Origin: Bacteroidota bacterium
GTDB lineage: Bacteria > Bacteroidota > Bacteroidia > Flavobacteriales_D > Crocinitomicaceae
DNA length: 64,000 nucleotides
Assembly: GCA_016192075.1 (NCBI GenBank)
Contig: JACPUU010000002.1
Location: 1-64,000 of the forward strand
Direction: 5' to 3'
The position numbers and the translations under genes are program-made. Each line of letters opens with the position of its first letter. Positions within the stretch are counted from its first letter, which is position 1. Below are positions 6,468 to 15,754 of the stretch, one piece after another. Below the pieces are notes generated by a model. That model was not told where the DNA came from. It was given only the letters and a program-made list of their open reading frames with translations, and did no database searches.

Positions 6468-9074
6468 CTATTGGAAAATGATTTCCATTTCAACACGTCG
6501 GTTACGCTGACGTCCTTCAGGAGTGTCATTTGTATCAACAGGTTTTTCCTCTCCAAAGAACTGAACAATAATTCTGTCCTCAGCTACTCCGCGTGAAACC
6601 AGGAAGTCTCTCACTGCCTCAGCGCGTTTTTTAGAAAGGATCAGGTTTTTCTGTGCTTCACCCTGATTGTCGGTGTGTCCGGCAATGATAATACGGTAGG
6701 TAGGATTATCCACCAGGTATTTTGCCAGATCTTCCAACGAAGCAAAAGATGATTCAAGAATAATTGCTTTCGCAGTTTCAAACTGAAGGTTATCAAATGC
6801 ACGTTTGATAATTTCCAGGTTTACAACCGGACAACCTTTGTTCTCAACTGGTCCAGGTGTGTTAACGCACTCGTCATCTTTATCAAGCACACCGTCACCG
6901 TCTGTATCAATATACGGACAACCGTGGTTTTGAACCGGACCGGCGTTGTATGGACACTGATCATCTTTATCCAACAATCCGTCAGCATCTGTATCCGGCC
7001 AAGGGCATCCGTTATTTTCAACCGGACCGGCTTTTTCAGGACAGCCGTCGAGGTAGTCAAAAATACCATCGTTATCCGTATCCGGACATCCCTGGTTTAC
7101 AATAGGACCTGCCACTTCAGGGCACAAGTCATCTGAATCCTTCAAACCATCACCATCACGGTCAGGACATCCTTTGAATGCTTCAAGACCTGGTTCTTCA
7201 GGACAATCATCCAGTTTATCAATAATCTTATCACCGTCTTTGTCAGGACATCCTCTGAATTCAGCTAAACCTGCATCATCCGGACAGTCGTCATTTTTGT
7301 CAATGATTTTGTCACCGTCACGGTCAGGACATCCCTGGAATTCAACCAGACCCGGATCAGCCGGACAAGCATCTTCTGAATCCTGGATACCATCCATATC
7401 GGTATCAGGACATCCTTTAAACGCCCATACACCCGGTGTTTCAACGCAAACGTCCAGTTTATCTGAAACTTTGTCTAAGTCAAGATCATCGGGATGACCA
7501 TACAGAATTGGAACTTTTAATGCAAAATAAATATCTGCTCCCCGGATTTGTTTGTCTTTACCCGGAGCAAAAACCCATTTCAAATCACCGGTTCCAATAA
7601 TGATTGGTCCCATTCTCAAACCAAGCCCAGCACGAACGCCGTAAATGCCGCTGTAAGAAACCGGTGCAGCAAGTCCTGCCCAGGCAAAATCATAACGTGG
7701 AGTAAGTGTAAAGCTGGTTGGATAACGTACTTTGTGTGCATCTTTATTCATCTGGAATCCAATCATGGAATTAAAATTCAGGTAGAAATCATTCCAGATA
7801 TGCCAGTCAACATCTGCATTGATGTGTGTTGGCAGGTTCATGTAAAAAGTACCGGCATCATTGATACGGGTAGCTGCACCTGTTGAGATCAGTGTGTCAA
7901 CGTTGTCATTGAATGATTCCAAACCTTCGCTGTCATCAAACTGGAAAAGGCTTAAAACACCTGTATTAACGCTGAAGTTGCGGCTATTTTCAGATTTTGC
8001 ATAACGCATACCGCCAATATCATTCACCGCCAAACCTACACGCAGTAAATATTTGTTTTTGTCACGACGCCAGAGGTTTGTCTCACCGTCCATGTCATAT
8101 TTATAGTCTTGCCAATCAGGTCTCCATTCATAGATTAACCCAATATCTACACCAAATCCAAGTTTAGACTGCAGTTTATAAACGTCATTGAATGTAAGGG
8201 CTGAGTCTGTTCCGGAGCCGCCCAGGTAGGTACTTGAACTGGCATCAAAGCGCTCATCAATATTAGAAGAATAACCGTAGTCAAAATTACCTGAAATGGA
8301 GGCAAGTGTATCGTCGTTGTAGACGTTATACCGCACTTCATCTGTATACAGGTAGAATGCACCTAATCCCTGTAGGAATTTCAGTTTGGTACCAGCTTTC
8401 AGAAAGTGCTCTTCGTCGTCCAGAACCACCATGGCAAAACCAGCGTGATATTCCATCCAGCTGTTAAAGGAGATGTTGAGGAGTTGATCATCCAGGTCGA
8501 GGTTCCAGAGATCCTGGTAGTCCAGCCCATTTTGAGCCAGTGTCAGGAGTTCAGAAGAAAGGTGATCCACGTTCAGGAAGGTTCTGCTTTTTACACCGCC
8601 GCTGATAGCCATTGTACGGTTAATCGAAACCATAAAGTTCAGAATGTCTACTTCTGTTTCAACAAAAGCAGTACGCGGTGTACCTTTGGGGTTTGTGAAC
8701 TGAAACAGGTTACCCTCACCGCGGTTCATGTAATAATCGGTAGAATCAGGGTGAATGATGTTAAACCCAGGCCCGGTAGTATCGTTAAGCCATGCATCCA
8801 CAGCCGGGTCTCCGGCTTTAAATGATTGTGACCACCAATAAGGCATCAGGTGCGTGTTCATGTAAAGGTGATTGTTGTACCCGGTGAAGGATACCCCGCC
8901 AAGCGTGACATCAACTACCATGCGGTTATCGGCTATCATGGCCGGATTCCAGTCTCCGCCTGAGACACCTGAGTAGTTACTTTGGCGGAAACCGCTAAAG
9001 TCCTGCGCAATGGCAGAAGTCATGGTGGCGGCCAAAAATAAACCCGTAAGCAGATTTGTTTTTTTCATCATCAT
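6468..9074 (-). CDS. OmpA-family protein with DUF5723-like barrel and eight TSP3 repeats
   Basis: This is an 868-residue envelope protein. Its order is: signal peptide (residues 1-23, ending AIAQ); a long outer-membrane region of the DUF5723 type (about 24-520); eight calcium-binding thrombospondin type 3 repeats (about 525-745, each DxDxDGxxDxxDxCP...GCP); and a C-terminal OmpA domain (about 746-868) with the peptidoglycan-binding IAGHTDNQG and LSKKRAEAVRDFL segments. It should link the outer membrane to the cell wall. The start ATG overlaps the TGA of the upstream gene (ATGA), so translation is probably coupled. Three Met codons in a row make the exact start ambiguous by 6 nt. Confidence 0.9.
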   Translation of the reverse strand: MMMKKTNLLTGLFLAATMTSAIAQDFSGFRQSNYSGVSGGDWNPAMIADNRMVVDVTLGGVSFTGYNNHLYMNTHLMPYWWSQSFKAGDPAVDAWLNDTTGPGFNIIHPDSTDYYMNRGEGNLFQFTNPKGTPRTAFVETEVDILNFMVSINRTMAISGGVKSRTFLNVDHLSSELLTLAQNGLDYQDLWNLDLDDQLLNISFNSWMEYHAGFAMVVLDDEEHFLKAGTKLKFLQGLGAFYLYTDEVRYNVYNDDTLASISGNFDYGYSSNIDERFDASSSTYLGGSGTDSALTFNDVYKLQSKLGFGVDIGLIYEWRPDWQDYKYDMDGETNLWRRDKNKYLLRVGLAVNDIGGMRYAKSENSRNFSVNTGVLSLFQFDDSEGLESFNDNVDTLISTGAATRINDAGTFYMNLPTHINADVDWHIWNDFYLNFNSMIGFQMNKDAHKVRYPTSFTLTPRYDFAWAGLAAPVSYSGIYGVRAGLGLRMGPIIIGTGDLKWVFAPGKDKQIRGADIYFALKVPILYGHPDDLDLDKVSDKLDVCVETPGVWAFKGCPDTDMDGIQDSEDACPADPGLVEFQGCPDRDGDKIIDKNDDCPDDAGLAEFRGCPDKDGDKIIDKLDDCPEEPGLEAFKGCPDRDGDGLKDSDDLCPEVAGPIVNQGCPDTDNDGIFDYLDGCPEKAGPVENNGCPWPDTDADGLLDKDDQCPYNAGPVQNHGCPYIDTDGDGVLDKDDECVNTPGPVENKGCPVVNLEIIKRAFDNLQFETAKAIILESSFASLEDLAKYLVDNPTYRIIIAGHTDNQGEAQKNLILSKKRAEAVRDFLVSRGVAEDRIIVQFFGEEKPVDTNDTPEGRQRNRRVEMEIIFQ

Positions 9075-11377
9075 TCTGTTTTATATACTTTAATTTTTGT
9101 ACCCACAAAAGTGTATAACAATCTGTCTTTTAAATGAAAGACACTTGTGCCGGTAACAGGAACCGGGAAAATCATTTTTCCGAATCCGTCGAGCAAATAT
9201 AAGGCATTCTGTGAATTATCGGCAAAAACATATTCAAAGCCGTCAGTGATAACGAGGCCGGCAAACAGTTGGTTTGGTTCAGGCTTTAAAACAGACTCTT
9301 TTTCATACCCGAATTCGTCCAGCACCACCACGCGTTCTACCTCTTCAATTACCAGCAAGGGTTGATTATTGTTAAACACCCATTTGGCACTCAGCGCATT
9401 AACTTCACGATCTACTTTAACAGAGTCTTTGTGACCATCAAGCAGGTAATAATTGAAAATATAGTTATTGCGGTATCCAAGTTTGCGTAACGAGGACTCA
9501 TCAAAAGCCCCAACCACAAAACCTGACTCGTTTGGCAGGGTTACCTTTACCGGCTTGCTCAGGCGTGATTCACCCCTGCGGTTAATTACATACTGGGTGT
9601 TTGTCATGTCTTTAAATGAAATCATGTCTTTGCCCTGTGTAACATAATATGAAACGGACCCCTGCAGGTCTGCTGTCATACCGGTAAATAACCACCCTTG
9701 TACAGCTGTACCGGTTTCATCCAAACTTTTTACCTGGTTTCCGACACTTACCAGGAAACGGTAATTAAAGGCATTGTCATAATTTACAGCAATACCGCCT
9801 TTTGAAATACCATTGTATTTTTTTGGAAGGCCGCTGCATGATTTTCCACTCTGGGTGATTATATCGATCTGATCTTTCTGAAAGAAAACCACTTCATCGG
9901 TTCCGTCATTTTCCAGGTCAATGATCTGCGGTACCCCGGTGAGATCAGATGACAGGTTCAGGCGCCAGATTTTTGTTCCCAGCGTATCGTAAAGAACTAC
10001 CTGGTTGAGGTTACTCAGGAGTACAAAAACGCTGTCATTTTTTCGCAATGTCTGAACGGCAGTTGGTATAATCTCAACCTCAAAGTCAGCAATGAGTTTT
10101 ACCGTTTCAGTGCTTTGAGCCGTTTGGCCTGTTTCACAAGCGGTAAATATGCAGTTTTGAGCATTGTTCCAGATTTTGGAAGACAGGCTGTAGTTTGTAC
10201 CGTTGTGATGAATGATAGAGAACTGATGTGCCCGCTGGGGTAAGGTTTGTTCATAGAGTGTACGCAGCCGGTTGTTTTTCAAAAAGAGATTACCCAGCTG
10301 CAGTTCACCCAGGTACCAACGCATAGCAGGAATGCTGTTTGCCAGTACATTGAAGTTATCAATGCATGTAAACAAATGAAAATTTTCAGATAAACCGGGG
10401 AGTGATTTACGCCAGTCAATGGTGGTTTCAAAAGGCATAACCTCATGTGAACCAATGGTGAAAAAAGGAATAAGGCTGGTGTCTCCCCTTGCTGCCAGCG
10501 TTTGCTCTTCCAGCATAAGCTTTAAATCAGCGTCTGTGTTTTGCGGTGCAATCAATAAGCTGAAAGAGTCTTTTTTGATAAAAAACAAGCCTCCGTCAAC
10601 CCATGAAAATGCCTGTTCATCGGGCTCAGCAAAAAAGTATTTACTGTCTTCATTAAACGCGTGGCTGCCGTAAAAATGAAGTTCTGAAAAAGATGCCGGA
10701 ACGAAAGGCAGATACCCGGCGTGCAGTATCGGGGGGCTGTAAGGTCCGGCAACAGAATCTTCCCAAACCAGCTGGTGCTGGTTGCTGCTTAGTATGTGAC
10801 GCTGGCCCCGCGGAAATTCATTCGAGAATAAAACAAAATCAGCATTTCCATAGTTCTCACGCTGGGTTGAAATTTGGGGTGTAAGTGGCTGTGTGCTAAT
10901 GACCAGGTAATGATTAAACTGCGACACCAGGTAATTTTTTCCATCCACCGAAAGTCCGCTTTCTGAGGCACTGGCCGTTACGTCAAAATAGGTCTGCAGC
11001 ATTTCTGCCAGGTCATACGCATCGGGAGATGTGGTTTTGAATGCGATTAAAAAATCTGTTTCACTGCATGACAGGTAACAATCTTTGCTTAGGTTTTCAC
11101 TGAAGCTGAAGTTCGGGTGGTTCAATACCTGCTCTATGGCATTAGTGAGATTGGCAGGCATTACAGGTAACATTAAGGCATCTGTGCTGCTGAGTTTTTT
11201 TACAAGGCGGTCAGCATTTGGAAATAGTGCTGAAAAAAGTTCATTTTCAACATGAAAAGAATTGTAGTTGTATTTTTCCTGCTGCTTTTTGTAAAGCACC
11301 CGGGCCAGCAGTATAAATACCAGAATAAGCAGTATACTTAGAATGAAACGTGTCCAGCGGGCAGAGGCAGAGATCAT
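9071..11377 (-). CDS. Membrane-anchored periplasmic protein with propeller-like region
   Basis: This is a 768-residue protein with one N-terminal membrane segment (about residues 10-27) and a large outer part. The first half resembles DUF3352-type proteins. The second half (about 460-768) has repeated blades such as DLENDGTDEVVFF and VVLDEFGYEKE, which suggest a beta-propeller. No catalytic motif is seen. It is the first gene of a two-gene unit with the OmpA protein, joined by an ATGA overlap, so the pair may span the envelope. A -7 box sits only 4 nt before the ATG (11382-11389). Confidence 0.8.
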   Translation of the reverse strand: MISASARWTRFILSILLILVFILLARVLYKKQQEKYNYNSFHVENELFSALFPNADRLVKKLSSTDALMLPVMPANLTNAIEQVLNHPNFSFSENLSKDCYLSCSETDFLIAFKTTSPDAYDLAEMLQTYFDVTASASESGLSVDGKNYLVSQFNHYLVISTQPLTPQISTQRENYGNADFVLFSNEFPRGQRHILSSNQHQLVWEDSVAGPYSPPILHAGYLPFVPASFSELHFYGSHAFNEDSKYFFAEPDEQAFSWVDGGLFFIKKDSFSLLIAPQNTDADLKLMLEEQTLAARGDTSLIPFFTIGSHEVMPFETTIDWRKSLPGLSENFHLFTCIDNFNVLANSIPAMRWYLGELQLGNLFLKNNRLRTLYEQTLPQRAHQFSIIHHNGTNYSLSSKIWNNAQNCIFTACETGQTAQSTETVKLIADFEVEIIPTAVQTLRKNDSVFVLLSNLNQVVLYDTLGTKIWRLNLSSDLTGVPQIIDLENDGTDEVVFFQKDQIDIITQSGKSCSGLPKKYNGISKGGIAVNYDNAFNYRFLVSVGNQVKSLDETGTAVQGWLFTGMTADLQGSVSYYVTQGKDMISFKDMTNTQYVINRRGESRLSKPVKVTLPNESGFVVGAFDESSLRKLGYRNNYIFNYYLLDGHKDSVKVDREVNALSAKWVFNNNQPLLVIEEVERVVVLDEFGYEKESVLKPEPNQLFAGLVITDGFEYVFADNSQNALYLLDGFGKMIFPVPVTGTSVFHLKDRLLYTFVGTKIKVYKTE

Positions 11378-11381
11378 ATTA

Positions 11382-11389
11382 CAAAAATA
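11382..11389 (-). promoter_or_regulatory. -7 promoter box TATTTTTG placed for leaderless transcript
   Basis: The minus strand reads TATTTTTGTAATATG: an exact TAnnTTTG, 4 nt, then the start codon. With a box centred at -7, transcription would begin at or next to the ATG. The same spacing is seen for moeA. Confidence 0.5.
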
Positions 11390-11451
11390 GGCGTAGTGAA
11401 GGCCTGAAACAGGCTCATTTGAATAAGAATATGCACAGCAGAATGTGAATC

Positions 11452-12057
11452 TTAAAAATCAAGCGTCAGCTGCTGCTCTTTCAAAAGGGTGAAAGTGGTG
11501 CGGTGCAGTACGGTAGGGCCATGTTTTTCAATGGCTTTGCGGTGGGCAATGGTGGGGTATCCTTTGTTCTGATTCCAGCCGTATTCCGGATATTCCAGGT
11601 GAAAACCGGTCATTAACCTGTCCCGGTGAACTTTGGCTAAAACAGAGGCGGCAGCAATGCTTTTATAAATTCCGTCGCCTTTGATAATGCAGGCATGCGG
11701 TATGCCCGGGTATTTGGTAAACCGGTTTCCGTCAATTAACAGGTATTCAGGTTTTTGTGTAAGCTGGTCAATGGCCCGGTGCATGGCCAGAAAAGAGGCG
11801 TTCAGGATATTAATGGTATCAATGGTTTTTGAATCAACCACGCCTACAGCAAAGGCCAATGCCTTTTCTTTAATGATGGGTTCCAGCAATTCGCGGTCTT
11901 TTTCAGTCATTTTTTTGGAGTCATCCAATAATTTATGCCTGAAGTTAGCGGGTAAAATAACGGCAGCAGCCACTACCGGACCCGCCAGGCAGCCTCTTCC
12001 GGCTTCATCGCAGCCGGCTTCAATCTGCCCTTTTACATGGAAACTTTTTAACGCCAT
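11452..12057 (-). CDS. rnhB: Ribonuclease HII
   Basis: RNase HII cuts the RNA strand of RNA-DNA hybrids and starts removal of single ribonucleotides from DNA. The protein has GCDEAGRGCLAGPVVAAAVILP with catalytic D17 and E18, then LLIDGNRF and KGDGIYKSIAAASVLAKVHRD carrying the further acidic residues. I chose the ATG at 12055-12057 (201 residues), which fits the family length and has an A-rich leader. An in-frame start at 12102 would add 15 residues of no family character. It is read alone. Confidence 0.93.
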   Translation of the reverse strand: MALKSFHVKGQIEAGCDEAGRGCLAGPVVAAAVILPANFRHKLLDDSKKMTEKDRELLEPIIKEKALAFAVGVVDSKTIDTINILNASFLAMHRAIDQLTQKPEYLLIDGNRFTKYPGIPHACIIKGDGIYKSIAAASVLAKVHRDRLMTGFHLEYPEYGWNQNKGYPTIAHRKAIEKHGPTVLHRTTFTLLKEQQLTLDF

Positions 12058-12199
12058 TGAATTTTTTCGTAGAATTTTCCCAGGCCTGATGCCGGTTTGC
12101 AACTTTTGTGAAAATTATTTTTTAAATTAGCGACACCTTTGGCACATGAATTGCGTCTGATGGTAAACAGTATTAAACATTAATTAATAAACCAAAGTT

Positions 12200-12571
12200 A
12201 TGAAAAAGATATTAGGTCTGGCTGTCGGAATCTTGCTGTCCTTTGCTACAATTGCTCAGTCCGGAGTTACCTTTATGGATGCAAATGAAGGCTATGATAA
12301 GACTACAGCGCAAACATTCCATTTTAGCTTTCCGTCAAAAATCACCGTTGAACAGATTAACAGTAACGCGGCGTTTTATACCTCGTATTTTACTGTTACC
12401 GCAACTCCGGTTGGAGAAACAATCAATGTAGATATTAAACTGGTTGAAGACAATGAAATGTCAAGACGTGTTATTTCCCGCTTCTTTGTTAGCCTTGAAG
12501 TGCAGGACATCATTGTAAACGGTGCCTATGTTAAGGTTCCTGATTTTATGACAACTTACATTATGCTCTGA
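12200..12571 (+). CDS. Small secreted protein of unknown function
   Basis: This is a 123-residue protein with a strong signal peptide (residues 1-19, ending ATIAQ) and a compact beta-rich domain containing MDANEGYDKTTAQTFHFSF. I do not recognise the family. It is followed closely by a strong terminator (12594-12630), so it is a single-gene unit. The region 12130-12200 holds CACCTTTG, one mismatch from the -7 consensus. Confidence 0.8.
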   Translation: MKKILGLAVGILLSFATIAQSGVTFMDANEGYDKTTAQTFHFSFPSKITVEQINSNAAFYTSYFTVTATPVGETINVDIKLVEDNEMSRRVISRFFVSLEVQDIIVNGAYVKVPDFMTTYIML

Positions 12572-12593
12572 TTCAGGGCTGTTAAACGATACA

Positions 12594-12630
12594 GAAACCC
12601 CGGTGCCACAAGCTCCGGGGTTTTTTCTTT
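12594..12630 (+). terminator. Rho-independent terminator
   Basis: The stem AACCCCGG pairs with CCGGGGTT around an 11-nt loop and is followed by a T-rich run. It sits 23 nt after the stop of the small secreted protein gene. Confidence 0.9.
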
Positions 12631-12756
12631 TAAACACTCTAGGAAATCTTAAAATTATTTTCTAAATTGCTGTTTGTTATAGCCTTAATCTATACTTTGT
12701 AAAACCACCTGCAGTAATGGTTACAAAGCCTGGATCTGACTCAAAACCTAAATCCT

Positions 12757-13041
12757 ATGCAAGAAACAATCAGCCCTACCCGTGTGGAAAAAGAAGCTAT
12801 AGCCAGTTTCTCATTCCGCAATACCGTAAAATTCAAACAGGTCCCTGACCTCATTCAGAAACTTGAACACGCTACACGGCTTGGTAATACGGCCAAAGTG
12901 AAGTTCAATATCGACTTTTATGCAGATTCAGGCCTGAAAACTGTCCAGACAACGATTTGGGCAACCGGAACCAAATTTATTTGCCTCAAAGGAGGCGTGT
13001 GGATTCCAATAGCAAACATTGTAGATGTAAGATCAATTTAA
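12757..13041 (+). CDS. Small cytoplasmic protein of unknown function (94 aa)
   Basis: This is a 94-residue protein without signal peptide or membrane segment. It has an Ile/Lys-rich centre (FKQVPDLIQKLEHATRLGNTA) and a tail of short beta strands ending VWIPIANIVDVRSI. No family is recognised. It is bounded by a terminator on each side (12594-12630 and 13062-13094), so it is a stand-alone unit. A TTTG followed 19 nt later by ATACTTTG around 12665-12700 could be its promoter. Confidence 0.75.
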   Translation: MQETISPTRVEKEAIASFSFRNTVKFKQVPDLIQKLEHATRLGNTAKVKFNIDFYADSGLKTVQTTIWATGTKFICLKGGVWIPIANIVDVRSI

Positions 13042-13061
13042 ACCCAATTCTGATTTGGTTC

Positions 13062-13094
13062 AAAGGCGATTCCCAAAGGGTCGCCTTTTTTGTT
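13062..13094 (+). terminator. Rho-independent terminator
   Basis: AAAGGCGA and TCGCCTTT pair around an 11-nt loop, followed by TTTTGTTTT. It ends the 94-residue orphan gene. Confidence 0.85.
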
Positions 13095-13148
13095 TTAGAA
13101 ATTCAAGAATGTCAAAGGTCTTATGTGCGAATTGTTTCTCAATTAATT

Positions 13149-13156
13149 TAACTTTG
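13149..13156 (+). promoter_or_regulatory. -7 promoter box TAACTTTG
   Basis: This is an exact TAnnTTTG match 30 nt before the DsbD gene. A TTG at 13132-13134 lies 14 nt upstream, a little short for the usual -33 spacing. Confidence 0.55.
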
Positions 13157-13186
13157 ACAGGCCACTAATGGCTACCGCTCCTATTT

Positions 13187-15643
13187 ATGCTTAAAAAACT
13201 TGTTCTATTTTTTGCAATAGCTTTTCCAGTCTTACTTGCAGCACAAGACGACATGCCAAATTCAGTTGATGAAGTTATCAAATGGAATTTTGATGTATCC
13301 TACGAATGCGATATCGCAACACTTACCATAACGGTTGACCAGAAAGATGGCTGGCATATTTATGCACAACAACAACCAAGCGGAGCGGTGTCGTTACCAA
13401 CTTCGTTTGTATTTGCACCCGGTAAAAACTTTGAACTGGTTGGCAAAGCCACTGAAATTGGTACTGAAGAACATGTGAACGAAGGATTTCCTGAAAAATA
13501 TTTTCCCGGGAAAAAAGCGGTCTTCAAACAAAAAATCAAAATCAAATCAAAAGAAGATTTTAAAATAAAACTCACCTACAATTTCATGGCCTGTAAAACG
13601 GCTTGCTTTCCACCTGATGAACGTGAGGTAGAGATTTTGATTAAGGGTGTTGATCCGGCTGCCCTTCCTTGTGAAACGGGTACAACGGCAGACACAACCG
13701 CTACCTTGAGCGGCGCGGCCTGGTTGGCTGATCTGGCTGGTACCTGCGAAGGATTTTCATACGCTGAAATTTTTGATCCGGTAAAAGTGAAAGTGTTTAA
13801 CGCAACACGGCTTGATGAGAAAATATTTTCGATAGCGGTTGAACTGGAGATTGATTCTATTTTCACCATGTATGCGTTTGATAATGCTACGGGTAGAAAA
13901 TCTGTCTTTAACCTGGCAGCCAATGATAATGTTGCGTCCATGAAAGAAATGGAGATAACTGCATCTGAGCCGGTGCAGTACGGAGAAACAAAAGGGTATA
14001 AAAGAAAGGTTGTTGTTAAGCAGGAAATTACCTTGAAAGACACACTTAAATTCCCGGTTCTGGATGCCAGCCTTGATATTTTTCTGATGGGCTGTGAAAA
14101 TGATTTTAAGACTGTAGAAACGGTTTCATTTTCCTACGATCTTTCACAATCACTTGATAACGGAACCCGAACTAAAACAGACTCGCTCTGGTGGATTTTT
14201 GTTATTGCTTTTTTGAGTGGTTTAATTGCTTTATTTACCCCGTGTGTGTTCCCTATGATTCCAATGACGGTGACATTTTTTACCAAGCAGTCAAAAACCA
14301 AGGCTGAGGGAATTCGTAAGGCAACATTTTATTCGGCATCTATTATTCTTATTTATCTCCTTTTAGGGGTTGTGGTTGCTGCCATTCTGGGACCAACGAT
14401 ATTGAATGACATGGCTACCAACCCATGGGTGAACATTGGTTTCTTTCTGCTGTTTGTGGTTTTTGCATTTGCCTTTTTGGGCGCCTTCGAAATTCGTTTG
14501 CCATCGTCCTGGGTTAATAAAGCAGATCGCCAGGCAGACAAAGGTGGTTTGATCGGCATTTTTTTCATGGCATTTACACTGGCATTGGTTTCATTTTCAT
14601 GCACAGGTCCAATTGTTGGCAGTGTTTTGGTTCAATCAGCCGGCGGCGGACTTAGTGGTCCGATAGTAGCCATGTTAGGATTTGGAATTGCATTGGCTTT
14701 ACCATTTGGTTTATTTGCTGCATTTCCAGGTTGGTTAAATTCATTGCCACAATCCGGCGGCTGGCTGAATACGGTTAAAGTAACCTTAGGTTTCTTAGAG
14801 CTAGCCTTTGCACTGAAGTTTTTATCAAATGCAGATTTGGTTAAACAATGGCATTTACTTGAAAGAGAATTATTCCTGGCTATATGGATCGGCATATTCC
14901 TGGTACTGGCCATTTATTTGTTAGGCAAAATTCAGTTCCCGCACGATGATGAGGTTAAAAAACTTTCTGTCGGACGCGGGATGTTTGCAACGGTAGTAAT
15001 TGGGTTTATCATTTATTTGTTACCGGGATTATTTGGTGCGCCGTTGAAATTAATTTCTGGTTTCCCTCCTCCGGGTACCTATGCTGAGGCTCCTTATGGA
15101 ATTCACGGAGAAGCACCGGTGGTAGATGACGGGTGGCCTGAATCCACACATCCGCACGGGCATGGAATCAATACCATTCGTGATTATGAAGATGCGCTGG
15201 CCTACGCTAAAAAAGTGGATAAGCCGTTGCTGCTTGATTTTACCGGATGGGCCTGTGTGAATTGCCGCCGGATGGAAGAAAGTGTATGGGCAGACGCGTT
15301 GGTATCTCCGCTAATGGCTGATAAATTTATCGTTGCTTCACTCTATGTGGATGACCGGGGTGAATTACCGGCTGATGAAGTTGGAACGCCAATGAGTAAT
15401 GGTGATAAAATGAAAACGATCGGTGACAAATGGATGGATCTTCAGATTAGCCGTTATAAAGAAGTGACTCAACCGATGTATGTTGTATTGGATCACAATG
15501 AAAATAATATTTCAGGCAAGGCCAATTATCAGACACATGGTAATCCGGAAGCGTTTAAAGAATGGCTTGAATTTGCACTGAAACAATTTGAAGCTTCTAA
15601 AGAGGCAACTGAAATTAAGCCTGAATTTGAAATTGTAAAATAA
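13187..15643 (+). CDS. DsbD-family thiol:disulfide interchange protein
   Basis: This protein carries electrons from cytoplasmic thioredoxin across the inner membrane to periplasmic thiols. It has 818 residues: signal peptide (1-18), an N-terminal DsbD-alpha-like beta domain (about 20-320), a polytopic centre with the paired cysteines C353 (TPCVFPMIPMT) and C472 (SFSCTGPIVG), and a C-terminal thioredoxin domain with C690-V-N-C693 (GWACVNCRRME). All parts needed for the relay are present. It is monocistronic, with its own promoter and terminator. A specific symbol is not given because Bacteroidota have several such proteins. Confidence 0.92.
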   Translation: MLKKLVLFFAIAFPVLLAAQDDMPNSVDEVIKWNFDVSYECDIATLTITVDQKDGWHIYAQQQPSGAVSLPTSFVFAPGKNFELVGKATEIGTEEHVNEGFPEKYFPGKKAVFKQKIKIKSKEDFKIKLTYNFMACKTACFPPDEREVEILIKGVDPAALPCETGTTADTTATLSGAAWLADLAGTCEGFSYAEIFDPVKVKVFNATRLDEKIFSIAVELEIDSIFTMYAFDNATGRKSVFNLAANDNVASMKEMEITASEPVQYGETKGYKRKVVVKQEITLKDTLKFPVLDASLDIFLMGCENDFKTVETVSFSYDLSQSLDNGTRTKTDSLWWIFVIAFLSGLIALFTPCVFPMIPMTVTFFTKQSKTKAEGIRKATFYSASIILIYLLLGVVVAAILGPTILNDMATNPWVNIGFFLLFVVFAFAFLGAFEIRLPSSWVNKADRQADKGGLIGIFFMAFTLALVSFSCTGPIVGSVLVQSAGGGLSGPIVAMLGFGIALALPFGLFAAFPGWLNSLPQSGGWLNTVKVTLGFLELAFALKFLSNADLVKQWHLLERELFLAIWIGIFLVLAIYLLGKIQFPHDDEVKKLSVGRGMFATVVIGFIIYLLPGLFGAPLKLISGFPPPGTYAEAPYGIHGEAPVVDDGWPESTHPHGHGINTIRDYEDALAYAKKVDKPLLLDFTGWACVNCRRMEESVWADALVSPLMADKFIVASLYVDDRGELPADEVGTPMSNGDKMKTIGDKWMDLQISRYKEVTQPMYVVLDHNENNISGKANYQTHGNPEAFKEWLEFALKQFEASKEATEIKPEFEIVK

Positions 15644-15667
15644 TAACGGAACAACTTTTAATGAATG

Positions 15668-15699
15668 AAGGAGTGCTTTACAAGGCACTCCTTTTTTTT
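15668..15699 (+). terminator. Rho-independent terminator after the DsbD gene
   Basis: AAGGAGTGC pairs with GCACTCCTT around an 8-nt loop and is followed by eight T residues, 24 nt after the stop codon. Confidence 0.92.
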
Positions 15700-15754
15700 G
15701 ATGATTTGCCGTAAATACGCAATTTTTTTTACAAGCGGCACAGCATTTACCACG

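Noticed and set aside
7174-7497. 107-residue frame opposite the TSP3 repeats
   Set aside because: It is a by-product of the repeated Asp/Gly codons in the OmpA gene on the other strand.
8406-8825. 139-residue frame opposite the OmpA gene
   Set aside because: It lies antisense in a well-supported gene and has no signal of its own.
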